Part shown: positions 17,895 to 25,940 of the stretch, piece after piece
Numbering within the stretch: the stretch's first letter is position 1
Layout of the letters: every line of letters starts with the position of its first letter
Assembly: GCA_010672825.2 (NCBI GenBank)
Contig: JAAHFU020000005.1
Location: 434,001-498,000 of the forward strand
Length of the DNA: 64,000 nucleotides
Reading direction: 5' to 3'
From: Leptolyngbya sp. SIO1E4
GTDB taxonomy: Bacteria; Cyanobacteriota; Cyanobacteriia; Phormidesmidales; Phormidesmidaceae
The notes under the pieces: generated by a model
Databases searched by the model: none
Told to the model about the DNA's origin: nothing
The model's input: the letters and a program-made list of their open reading frames with translations, nothing else
Made by a program: the position numbers and the translations under genes

Positions 17895-18785
17895 ATGACA
17901 CTTACAAAACCTGCTGTCGATTATTTGAAGAAGCTGGCCTGCTACGGCGCGATCGCAACCAGTGCTGCAATTGCGATTGTGCTCGCCCCTTGGCCGCTGA
18001 AACTTTTACCCCAGCTGATTTTAGGTGCCATGTTTGTTCATGGGCTTGAACTCCAGCATGAAATGGTGCATCAGCGACATTTTGGGAAGCGCTGGGGCGA
18101 TGCGGTTGGTTTCCTGCTAGGCCTGCCGATGTTTATCGAGTTCACAGAGTATCGCCTTACCCACAGCCATCATCACCGCGCTGTGGGGACACCAGAGGAT
18201 GATGAGGAAGCACCTTCCTATGCATCTGGACAACTGCAAGGGGTATGGAGCTTTGTTTCAGACCTGTTACTGCTCAGCCATTATTGGAGTATTCTGCGGA
18301 ACGCCATCGGGGGAGTCATAGGAAACACCGACGCCATTCGCCATGAGTTGGGCAACTCGGGTAAAACGGTTCCCCCCATGACGATTCAACTGATTATGCG
18401 GGGGTATCGGGTCATGGCGCTGGTGCTGCTGGGGGCGATCGCCCTTTCTGTGATTGAACACACCGACGTTTTTATCCAACTCTGGCTGGTTCCCTTGCTA
18501 TTCGCTGGGCCTATCCATGCCCTTGTGGAGCTCCCTGAGCACTGGGGATGCAGCACCACCTCAACCGACATCATGGTTAATACGCGCACCATTGCACCCA
18601 GCCGGTTGGCTGACTGGTTTACCAACGGCAACTGCTGGCATGTAGAACACCACTACAAGCCAGCCCTGCCGATGGCTGACCTGCCTGCCCTCCACACGAC
18701 GCTCCACCCTCAGATGAAGTACTTCAATGTTGGCTACAGAGCGTTCTACCAGGAGTTCTTCATGGCTCTGTTTCGGCGTTGGTAA
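17895..18785 (+). CDS. fatty acid desaturase-fold membrane di-iron protein
   Basis: 296 residues from ATG 17895 (a TTG two codons earlier is less likely). Three histidine clusters typical of the membrane di-iron desaturase/hydroxylase superfamily are visible: HEMVHQRH near 60, HSHHH near 95 and HVEHH near 250. Four or more hydrophobic segments surround them. Such enzymes use O2 and ferredoxin to desaturate or hydroxylate lipids or carotenoids in the membrane. At under 300 residues it is shorter than acyl-lipid DesA/DesB enzymes and closer to CrtR/CrtW-like or rhizopine-type branches. The substrate is not resolvable. No operon partner. Confidence 0.85.
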   Translation: MTLTKPAVDYLKKLACYGAIATSAAIAIVLAPWPLKLLPQLILGAMFVHGLELQHEMVHQRHFGKRWGDAVGFLLGLPMFIEFTEYRLTHSHHHRAVGTPEDDEEAPSYASGQLQGVWSFVSDLLLLSHYWSILRNAIGGVIGNTDAIRHELGNSGKTVPPMTIQLIMRGYRVMALVLLGAIALSVIEHTDVFIQLWLVPLLFAGPIHALVELPEHWGCSTTSTDIMVNTRTIAPSRLADWFTNGNCWHVEHHYKPALPMADLPALHTTLHPQMKYFNVGYRAFYQEFFMALFRRW

Positions 18786-19002
18786 CGATAGCTTTAGCCA
18801 TACAGATCAATCATGCCGGAACCGATCCGTCTGTCGTTCAAATGCAGGCCGTGTTCTGGCGCTGTCCCACCCAGGTTTCTAGCTCGTCGAGTTCACCCAC
18901 TGGGGAGATCGCTTCCGGGGCATCGACAAAAGCGTGTCAGCGTTCTGTGCCAATGGCGCCTTCGACGCTGACACGCTTCCCCGACTTTCTAGAGCGGGTT
19001 CT

Positions 19003-20217
19003 CTAAGTTGACCGACGATGCCATCGCCGATAGCCTAATGCACTAACCATACCTAACCCCAACACCAACCCAGGTTCTGGCACCGAGACCGGATCGGATG
19101 CCGGTGTTCTGTAGGCGACTGCCCGGGGGCGCTCTGGGAAAAGTCCATTCAACGCACGGGAAGCATAGACGACGGTTTCTCCATCATCGAAATAATCGCC
19201 ATCGCCATTGAGATCGAGCAGGCGAAAGACAGTGTCTTCATTCGGGTCGCCGCCATTGGAGGTAATCGCCAGTTCTCCGCCCGGGCCAGCCGCAATGGAA
19301 AAAGCCGCAAACAGGCTAAATTCATCCGGTAACACCGTGCTGTTCCACACTTCTGTTGCCAGGGTTGTTGCCCCGTCTTCAATCCTAAAGACCGACTGTG
19401 GCCCCGCAAAATCCAGAAGTTCTACCGTGAAGAGGCTATTGTCATCACTCGCCAGAGCAAAATCTACAGGGGCGCGCGTTTCATCAATTAGAATCGTGAC
19501 CTCATCGGCTGCGATCGCACCGCTGCCATCAAGGTCTTCGGCCCGGTAGATAACGTTGGTATCGAACCCAACGCTATCAATGATGTAAGCCACATCCCCG
19601 ATGAAGGTGATTTCAAAGGGTGAAGAATTGGGATTCAGCGCTTTCAGATCTAGCCAAACACTCGATTCTCCAGCGTCGTTGGCATCCCCATCCCCATTGA
19701 GATCTTCCGTACGGTAAACAAAGTCACCGTTGGGGGTACCGACGGTATCAGCTTCGACAATGTAGATCGCGCCGTCGCTACCCTGGGCTAAGCCATTCGG
19801 AGTCAATAGGGGAAAACCATTAGCGTTGTCTGCAGAAAACCAAACATTGGCTTCCCCTGCATCCAGCGCATCCCCATCCTGATTGCGATCCCATAGGCGA
19901 TAAACGCTATCGGTGCCGCCATCTCCGTAGTAGAGGAAATCCTGACTGCCCTGAAGCAGGGTAAAGACACTACTCGTTGGGCTGGCGAGACCAGAGGCAT
20001 TGGTGCCATCAAAAAAGAGGTTGATTTCACCGGGGTCGTTAGCATCCCCATTTTGGTTGGTATCTTGCGTGAGATAAATCGCATCCAGGGTCTGGTCACC
20101 CACATAGAGGCCGTTAAAGGAGGCGGCTTGGGCGGGCTGAGTTGCCAACCACCCCCCTGCCGCGAGGGTGAGGCCTGGCCAGAAAAGATTGAGGTATCGC
20201 AATTTTTGAACAAACAT
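19003..20217 (-). CDS. PEP-CTERM protein with Asp-rich (dockerin/EF-hand-like) loops
   Basis: 404 residues. Signal peptide with LFWPGLTLAAGGWLA then AQA cleavage. The body has five or more Asp-rich loops of the form DxNxDGDxxDxGE (for example DTNQNGDANDPGE and DLNGDGDYFDDGE), which resemble calcium-binding EF-hand or dockerin loops, spaced across what looks like a beta-propeller. The C-terminus is a classic PEP-CTERM sorting signal: VPEPG, a hydrophobic span, then RRWHRRS. PEP-CTERM proteins are exported and processed by exosortase, often for extracellular matrix. Next to another PEP-CTERM gene in the same direction. Function otherwise unknown. Confidence 0.85.
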   Translation of the reverse strand: MFVQKLRYLNLFWPGLTLAAGGWLATQPAQAASFNGLYVGDQTLDAIYLTQDTNQNGDANDPGEINLFFDGTNASGLASPTSSVFTLLQGSQDFLYYGDGGTDSVYRLWDRNQDGDALDAGEANVWFSADNANGFPLLTPNGLAQGSDGAIYIVEADTVGTPNGDFVYRTEDLNGDGDANDAGESSVWLDLKALNPNSSPFEITFIGDVAYIIDSVGFDTNVIYRAEDLDGSGAIAADEVTILIDETRAPVDFALASDDNSLFTVELLDFAGPQSVFRIEDGATTLATEVWNSTVLPDEFSLFAAFSIAAGPGGELAITSNGGDPNEDTVFRLLDLNGDGDYFDDGETVVYASRALNGLFPERPRAVAYRTPASDPVSVPEPGLVLGLGMVSALGYRRWHRRST

Positions 20218-20257
20218 GGTTGATTCTGCTTTGGAGATTAATCAAACAGGACTGACA

Positions 20258-20328
20258 CCCTGGTCCCCTAAATCCCCGAAATTTGGGAGACTTCGAATCA
20301 GGCCCTCCCAGATTTCGGGAGCCAGGGG
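20258..20328. repeat. imperfect inverted repeat between PEP-CTERM genes
   Basis: CCCTGGTCCCC...GAAATTTGGGAG (20258-20288) is matched by CTCCCAGATTTCGGGAGCCAGGG (20305-20327) in inverted orientation, and each arm contains a smaller palindrome. It could fold into a long hairpin and act as a terminator for the upstream PEP-CTERM gene. Similar CCCC-GAAATTTGGGG repeats are widespread in cyanobacterial intergenic DNA. Confidence 0.5.
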
Positions 20329-20387
20329 GGCGAAACTTATGCAACTGCGGAAGTCCTATCAGGAAACGCAGGAGCGTTGCTGAGGGG

Positions 20388-21401
20388 CTAGGCTGATTTT
20401 TGGCGGCGCTGGTTGAGCCCTAGCAGCCCCAGGGAAAGCAACCCTATCGCTATGCCGGGTTCGGGAACATCGGCAACATCGGGAATCGAGAGCGTGTCAA
20501 TGTAACGGGCGCTGGGTCGGTAGCCCGCTTCTGGCAGTAGGTCTGGGGTGTTAACGGTGAAAATATCGGTGGCAACTCCTGTGGTTAAATCGGTTGAGAC
20601 GACACCATCGCCTCCAGTCCAGAGGATATTGCCGTTGCCCAGTTCATAAACGCCGCGAATCCCCCGAAAGGCAATGCCATCATCCCCATCGAAAACCCCT
20701 ACCTGGTTGCCATTGGCATCGTATTCATAGATGCCCGCAGGTGCAGAAAAGCCAGCAACTAGTAGGTTGCCGTTGGCCCGCTGAGTCATTTGCTGCGGGA
20801 AATCGATGCCGGTTTCACCGTCAGATTCGTGAAACGTCCCCAGCAGATTACCGTCGAGGTCGTAGCGATCAATATCTTCGCCGCCTGTTGCCTCGCTGTT
20901 AATGTCATTGATCAGCAGCTCACCGTTGTATTCCAAAATGTCGTAAGGGTCGCCCGTATCAAAAAAGCCCAGGGTATTGCCTTGGGTATCAAAGGTGACG
21001 ACAACCTCACCATCACCGGGTGCTCCATTTTCAGTACCCGCATTGGAGACGTAAACCGTGTCCCCTACCAAAGCCATGCCACGAATGTTATCCAGACCGC
21101 TATCGATAGCGCTAATCAGCGTGCCGCCCAGGTCAAAGCGGAAGATGCTGTCGGCGACTTGATCAGAGACCCAAATCTCTTCGTTAACCTGAATAGCATT
21201 GAGAGGGGTGGAGAATAGCCCGACTCCGTCGATGAAGTTGTCATCCACAAGCGACCCATCGAAAGGATCGAACAGCAAAATGCGATCGCTGTTGGAATCC
21301 GGAATCATCAAAAAGTCAGCGGCTTTGGCGGCCGGAACAGCAGCTAACCAAACGACACCTGCTGCAGCCGAGAGCTGAAGTAAAGCATGAAGTCTTTGCA
21401 T
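20388..21401 (-). CDS. PEP-CTERM protein with NHL/beta-propeller-like repeats
   Basis: 337 residues. Signal peptide ending in AKA. The body has repeated units of the form SDxILLFDPFDGSLVD, DSIFRFDLGGTLIS, GEVVVTFDTQGNTLGFF, DIDRYDLDGNLLGTF and GIYEYDANGNQVGVF, about 40-45 residues apart, typical of a six- or seven-bladed propeller. C-terminal PEP-CTERM signal: VPEPG, hydrophobic span, QRRQK. Exported, probably exosortase-sorted. It may be a surface or matrix protein; no enzyme motifs. Same direction as the other PEP-CTERM gene, 170 bp apart. Confidence 0.85.
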   Translation of the reverse strand: MQRLHALLQLSAAAGVVWLAAVPAAKAADFLMIPDSNSDRILLFDPFDGSLVDDNFIDGVGLFSTPLNAIQVNEEIWVSDQVADSIFRFDLGGTLISAIDSGLDNIRGMALVGDTVYVSNAGTENGAPGDGEVVVTFDTQGNTLGFFDTGDPYDILEYNGELLINDINSEATGGEDIDRYDLDGNLLGTFHESDGETGIDFPQQMTQRANGNLLVAGFSAPAGIYEYDANGNQVGVFDGDDGIAFRGIRGVYELGNGNILWTGGDGVVSTDLTTGVATDIFTVNTPDLLPEAGYRPSARYIDTLSIPDVADVPEPGIAIGLLSLGLLGLNQRRQKSA

Positions 21402-21898
21402 TGTGATTTGATTTTGATAGGACGGCTAATGACATCCGCTTGCCCAGCGATATCTCTCGATCCGTCGATAGTGCTGAATGGACTGTAGCGTGGGTCAAAC
21501 GTGATAGATGCCAGCCTGCTAACTGGTTGGGTAGCTAACCAGTTGATACCAAGCGATTGCTATATCGCATCGGCCTTCTTAATGACATCAACTTACAATA
21601 AGCTTCAAAGCTCAATAAAGGCAAAATCAGGTATATTCACAGTACCTTCTTGCAAATGGGCTTAAATGCTCTCAACAGCTTGATAATTCATGTCACTCAA
21701 TCAAGAAACGATCTCAATAAGTGTATAATGGAATATTCACTGCACCTGCTGAGATGCCAATAGCCTGGGGGTGTTTCACGGGAGCCTTAAACACGCATCG
21801 CGACAGCAGATGCCTTTAATAGGAACATTTCTCATTAAAATGCTTGAGGGATGGGACACATGCAATCAGCCAGTCAACAATTCACAAAAAGCAGCCGC
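21402..21898. other. intergenic region, no gene seen
   Basis: About 500 bp between pyroglutamyl peptidase and the PEP-CTERM gene, both on the minus strand. It contains an AT-rich stretch near 21585-21680 that may hold the PEP-CTERM promoter. No RNA gene or riboswitch consensus recognised. Confidence 0.4.
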
Positions 21899-22522
21899 CT
21901 AGCTCAGCTGTCGGCCGATAATGAGGGCTAAAGCATGACGGGTCATTTCCATTGGCATAAAAGGTGACTCGGGCCAAGCCTGAATAACCTGCTCTGGGAG
22001 GGCTGGAATGTGAATAAACCCGACACTCATATCTGGCTGTTGCGTTGCCTGCCAATGGAGGCAGTGATAAAAGGCTTGATTGCACAAATGGGTGCCGCAG
22101 TCATTGGAGAGCCGCGCTGGAATCCTGTGATTTTTCAGTTGGGTAACTAGCGCCTCTTGCTCCGGAAGAGAACTCCAATAGGCGGCGGGAGACTCTGCAA
22201 CAATCGGCTCACCTTTAGGCGCGTTGCCTGCACTGTCCAGCGTGACAAAGTATCTCAAATTTTTGGCCATGCGTTCCAAAGCAATGCGGTTATAGCCCCG
22301 AGCCTGCCCTAGGCCAATACAAACATCAGGGGTGATCGCAGTGAGTATCTCAGCGATCGCCTGCCCCAGCCGCTGGGTATTTCCGGGCAGAATCCTGAAG
22401 TGGAGACAAGCCATATGCTGTCTCAACATGGGAGGGGGATTATCTCGCAGTGAGCGCACCACCTGCTCTGAAGCATTTAAACCGTCATCATTAGGCTCAA
22501 ATCCTGTGATTAGAACTTTCAT
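21899..22522 (-). CDS. pcp: pyroglutamyl-peptidase I (cysteine peptidase C15)
   Basis: 207 residues, close to the usual 200-215. Removes N-terminal pyroglutamate from peptides in the cytoplasm. Start MKVLITGFEPN is canonical (FGPF/FEPF-type loop). The triad fits family C15: E83 in NRIALERMAKN, C147 in SNDCGTHLCNQ and H171 in GFIHIP. The usual SNTAGTYVCN block is slightly divergent (NDCGTHLCN). No operon partner; upstream is a candidate palindromic site shared with a decayed AraC fragment. Confidence 0.88.
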   Translation of the reverse strand: MKVLITGFEPNDDGLNASEQVVRSLRDNPPPMLRQHMACLHFRILPGNTQRLGQAIAEILTAITPDVCIGLGQARGYNRIALERMAKNLRYFVTLDSAGNAPKGEPIVAESPAAYWSSLPEQEALVTQLKNHRIPARLSNDCGTHLCNQAFYHCLHWQATQQPDMSVGFIHIPALPEQVIQAWPESPFMPMEMTRHALALIIGRQLS

Positions 22523-22592
22523 ATCGTTTGTTCCTCAAACATTTCAGGTCAAGTCTCTGGCATTCAACATATTTAAATATGAGATCCTAAAT

Positions 22593-22634
22593 ATTGAGAG
22601 CTGTTTTGACAGTCAATCTCAATAAAGTGAGATT
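22593..22634. promoter_or_regulatory. overlapping inverted repeats, candidate iron/AraC-type operator
   Basis: ATTGAGA (22593-22599) and TCTCAAT (22617-22623) form one inverted repeat; AATCTCA (22615-22621) and TGAGATT (22628-22634) form a second, perfect 7-bp pair. It lies between the divergent pcp gene and an AraC-like fragment. The ATTGA/TCTCA elements recur before the AraC gene at 2675 and the decayed receptor at 25.0 kb. Confidence 0.4.
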
Positions 22635-22697
22635 ATTGTTAGGGTGCGATCGCGGCGTTGTAGTGAAGCGCGGTCACAATCTAAAGGGTCTATTGCC

Positions 22698-22937
22698 ATG
22701 CGAGTGAGCTTCTCTGCTAAGGATATTGATGAGCTGTATGCCGAGTGGGGGCAGCAGCCAGGAACCGCCTTACAGAAAAATGCCTTTGAGACGAGTTTGA
22801 ACTTGCCCCCGCTGATGGGTGACGGTTGGGCACGGAAAATCAAACAGGGAAGATGCCCGGTATTCAAGATGAGTTTCAGATCGCCCCAAGGCAAAGTAGT
22901 ATTAGTTTTTTTAATCTTTTGGGGGAGGGTGGTATGA
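22698..22937 (+). pseudogene. N-terminal fragment of AraC-type (PchR-like) regulator
   Basis: 79 codons from ATG 22698. MRVSFSAKDIDELYAEWGQQ followed by LNLPPLMGDGWARKIKQG resembles the N-terminus of PchR-type AraC regulators, including the one at 33035 (ITLTDMDFQALTAQAEQQ, then YNLPKQLGEGGDRIIELRHG). The HTH part is absent and the frame runs into unrelated sequence. Probably a deletion remnant. The similarity is moderate, so another origin is possible. Confidence 0.55.
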
Positions 22938-23242
22938 ATGTCACCCCCATCAACCTGCGATCCAGGTTGATGTCAACGTCAACATGATATATCGACTCTA
23001 TAGAATTTAGTTATTGATCAAATCAATAAGATACTGTTAGATTTGCGGAACACTCTAGAGGGCAAAGTCACCAATGCCTTCTCTCGATTTCAAGAAATTT
23101 CCAAACTTTTATGAGCTCTCATTATCGTTATATCAAGTCCAGTTGCTTACCTTAATAAAAATTCCTGAAAGCTTTGCTACTAAAGGATCGTATTATGGGT
23201 ATGCAAAAAGATTTCATATTATATTAAATTCCAGACTCTACT
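22938..23242. other. intergenic region before DUF2330 gene
   Basis: About 300 bp, AT-rich, no coding frame of note. Probably carries the promoter of the DUF2330 gene. Confidence 0.35.
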
Positions 23243-24784
23243 ATGAGACATCTTCGGATTTTGCTGCTAGGGCTCTTTGCCGTTATTTGTGTCTTCAGTG
23301 TAATTCCTCAGGCTTGGGCATTCTGTGGTTTTTATGTGGCGGGGGCCGATGCCGAGCTGTACAACCAAGCCTCTCAGGTGGCGATCGCCCGTAACAGTAA
23401 CCAAACCGTCCTGACGATGGCCAATGACTATAAAGGTAACGTCGCCGATTTTGCCCTGGTGGTGCCCGTGCCCACAATTCTCCAGCGAGAACAGGTCCGG
23501 GTGGTTGAACCTGAACTCCTGACGCGACTGGATGCTTACAGCGCTCCTCGCGTAGTCGAGTATCCAGACGACATTGGGACTTGTGATAGTTTACTCAACT
23601 TCTTCTTACATGAAGTCTTCTCTGGTTCGACTGAGCCGTTGTTGCCAAACATAATCCCACAGGGTGTGACTGTCGAATCCACCTTTGCGGTGGGGGAATA
23701 TGACATTGCCATTCTCAGCGCTCAAGAGTCTGATGGGTTAGAAACCTGGCTACAGCGGAATAACTATCAGATTCCCGCAGGCGCGAGCGAGGTGTTGCAG
23801 TCCTACATTCGTCAAGGCATGAAGTTTTTTGTGGCGAAGGTGAATCTATCGGAATTTGACAATCGTGGATTCCAGCCCCTACGACCGTTGCAAATCACCT
23901 ACGACTCCCCCCGTTTTATGCTGCCTATTCGCTTAGGCATGGTGAATGCTGAAGGAGCCCAGGATTTAATTGTGTATTTACTGTCTCCCCGAGGAAGAAC
24001 GGAGGTCATCAATTATCGTACGGTCGGAATCCCCACGAATATTAATGTTCCTGGCTTTGTCGCCAACAACTTTGATGAAGTGTATGAGGCGATATTCCAA
24101 AAGGCACATGCAGCGGCCAACAATGCCATCCTTCTAGAATACGCTGCGAACCTTAATTTCGATTGTTATGAGCTATGCTCAGCCGGTGCCCTGACTGTGG
24201 ATGAACTACAAAATTTGGGCGCATCGTGGATACAGCCCTCGACTAATGATGGGCAACTCTATGAGGGAGAGGCGTTTCTGACACGCTTGCATGTGCGCTA
24301 CACCCGTGGCACCTTTCCTGAAGATCTATCGTTCTATGCAACGCACAATCAGGGGGGATTCTTGGGAGTTTATGTAATTAGATATAACATCATTCCAAAA
24401 ATAACTTTTGAGCAATGTATTGAGGACGTACTAGAAACTTTGCGATGGTTTTGGGAGGATGAGAGATCCCTAGGCAATACAGCAGAGGATTTTCCCACAT
24501 TTCTCAAAACCCGAGTTGAAGCCTTGATACCTTCGAGTCCATTCTTTCGTAGAGTAAATTATCCGATCCCAACCGAGACAGACGATCCCATTGAATACAT
24601 CAATCGATTAGGTCGAGCAATGTATGCCTCCAATGAGGAGCAAATTATCTTGCGATTAGAGGAAGAGTCGCGATCGCTAGCTCAAGTCACGGGGTGGCCT
24701 CTTGAGGATATCCGGCAACGGATTACAGAGGAAACCCCAAATGTTCCAGAACTGTGGAGGCGGCGCTATCCCCCTCGCCAGTAG
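23243..24784 (+). CDS. DUF2330 domain-containing exported protein
   Basis: 513 residues. Signal peptide LRILLLGLFAVICVFSVIPQ with cleavage after AWA, directly followed by FCGFYVAGADAELYN, the Cys-containing start typical of DUF2330 proteins. Other family features: QTVLTMANDYKGN, FALVVPVPT near residue 75, and FFVAKVNL near 195 and QPLRPLQITYDSPRFMLPIR near 215. Function unknown; family members are predicted periplasmic or membrane-associated and often have a C-terminal anchor, which is not evident here. Codon use shifts to more AT-rich after about 24.36 kb. Monocistronic. Confidence 0.85.
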   Translation: MRHLRILLLGLFAVICVFSVIPQAWAFCGFYVAGADAELYNQASQVAIARNSNQTVLTMANDYKGNVADFALVVPVPTILQREQVRVVEPELLTRLDAYSAPRVVEYPDDIGTCDSLLNFFLHEVFSGSTEPLLPNIIPQGVTVESTFAVGEYDIAILSAQESDGLETWLQRNNYQIPAGASEVLQSYIRQGMKFFVAKVNLSEFDNRGFQPLRPLQITYDSPRFMLPIRLGMVNAEGAQDLIVYLLSPRGRTEVINYRTVGIPTNINVPGFVANNFDEVYEAIFQKAHAAANNAILLEYAANLNFDCYELCSAGALTVDELQNLGASWIQPSTNDGQLYEGEAFLTRLHVRYTRGTFPEDLSFYATHNQGGFLGVYVIRYNIIPKITFEQCIEDVLETLRWFWEDERSLGNTAEDFPTFLKTRVEALIPSSPFFRRVNYPIPTETDDPIEYINRLGRAMYASNEEQIILRLEEESRSLAQVTGWPLEDIRQRITEETPNVPELWRRRYPPRQ

Positions 24785-24921
24785 TATTACCTTTACATGG
24801 CTCAGCTAGCCCAAATAGGATATTCCAAATCTTGGATTGTCGCCCTGCAGGGATTGACGATTCTTGTGCTGATCTGTGCGTGAACCATAGTTGCATCATC
24901 ATAAAGCTGAAGAAATCCTCC

Positions 24922-24944
24922 TTATTGATTTCAATTCTCAATAA
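24922..24944. promoter_or_regulatory. palindrome before decayed TonB receptor, candidate Fur box
   Basis: TTATTGA (24922-24928) and TCAATAA (24938-24944) are perfect inverted arms around a 9-bp spacer; the whole is AT-rich and made of TTGA/TCAA hexamers as in Fur sites. It lies about 25 bp before the receptor remnant. Confidence 0.4.
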
Positions 24945-24969
24945 TTTAGGATATTATAAAGACGAGTTC

Positions 24970-25415
24970 GCAAGCTCTCAGAAGAATTTCAGGCGATCGA
25001 CCCCATTGCAGGCATTGCCCGGATCACAGTTTCTAATTTGCCTGACACTGTTGTTCGGGTGCCTATTACCAGCTTAGAGGCCCCGCCAACCACAACTGTC
25101 AGAACTGATACACAGGCGTTGGTATTCGCAATCGCTCCGGAAATTGCACCTACAGCCGAAACCACCGAAGCAACCACCACCGACGAAGACACGTTTCGGG
25201 TTATCGTTACCGCTGAGAAAACCCCTGAAGACCTTCAAGATGTTCCGATTAGCGTCACAGCCATCACAGCGCAAGAAATCGCAGATGCCGACATCACGTC
25301 TTTAGATGCGATCGCTCGCAATGTGCCCAATTTTTCCCTCTTTCCTAGCGGTAATGGTTTCTTTACGCTCTACAGCATTCGAGACATTTCTAACGCTTCA
25401 AGCCTTGTCAATTGA
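24970..25415 (+). pseudogene. AMIN/TonB-receptor N-terminal remnant
   Basis: Open frame without a convincing start. EEFQAIDPIAGIARITVSNL looks like the end of an AMIN domain. It is followed after a Thr/Glu-rich linker by FRVIVTAEKTPEDLQDVPIS and ADADITSLDAIARNVPNFSL, the plug start, nearly identical in pattern to the receptor at 1-1995. It stops after YSIRDISN, so the rest of the plug and the whole barrel are gone. A decayed receptor gene. No signal peptide upstream. Confidence 0.85.
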
Positions 25416-25760
25416 TAACACCTTACCTGCTTCCACCGTTTCAGATGTCGTTTCAACTTTTTCGGTACAGCAAGCGCAGCAAGCGCTCCTGAATCAACAG
25501 CTTGACGGTATTGACTCGGTCACCGAAATTGATGCAATTACCTACTTCCCAAATCTGAATATTTACCAGTTCAAAAATCAAACGTAATATTTTGAGGAAT
25601 ACATCAATGCTCAAACGAGAGAACTGTTGAAATATAGTTTAAATGCTGAAGATTTTCTAGCACAACAAGGGTTTCTTAAATGGCTGTATCCTGAGATTGA
25701 GAGTCTGATTCAAGCTATTTCATTCCTATTAATCAAGCTATTTCATTCCTATTAATGTTG
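25405..25760 (+). pseudogene. interrupted reading frame of unknown family
   Basis: Starts inside the end of the receptor remnant and codes ALSIDNTLPASTVSDVVSTF through FKNQT, then an in-frame TAA (25585-25587), then continues in the same frame with FEEYINAQTRELLKYSLNAE and ends at a TAA near 25757. Hydrophilic and helical. I do not recognise it. The sequence on both sides of the stop looks coding, so this is probably a broken gene fused by deletion to the receptor remnant. Confidence 0.45.
25711..25756 (+). repeat. 23-bp perfect tandem direct repeat (2 copies)
   Basis: The unit beginning CAAGCTATTTCATTCC occupies 25711-25733 and is repeated exactly at 25734-25756 with no spacer. It lies in the broken frame before the ABC transporter gene. 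Confidence 0.9.
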
Positions 25761-25940
25761 ATATTAATGATCAGTGGTTTTTATCTTTTTGTTAATCCGT
25801 TCTTGACTAAGAAGTCTTGGCAAAACTAATTGTAAATCGCTATTTCTTTTCGCTAGAATAGCAACAAGCTCTTGAAAGCGATTCTCATTAACCAAGTCGC
25901 TAGATATCCCTTCACCGCTGTTGTCTTCCCTTCGGAAATC

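Noticed and set aside
18779-19006. Short open frame after the desaturase-like gene
   Set aside because: Ser-rich, no family resemblance, overlaps the desaturase stop and lies in poorly coding sequence.
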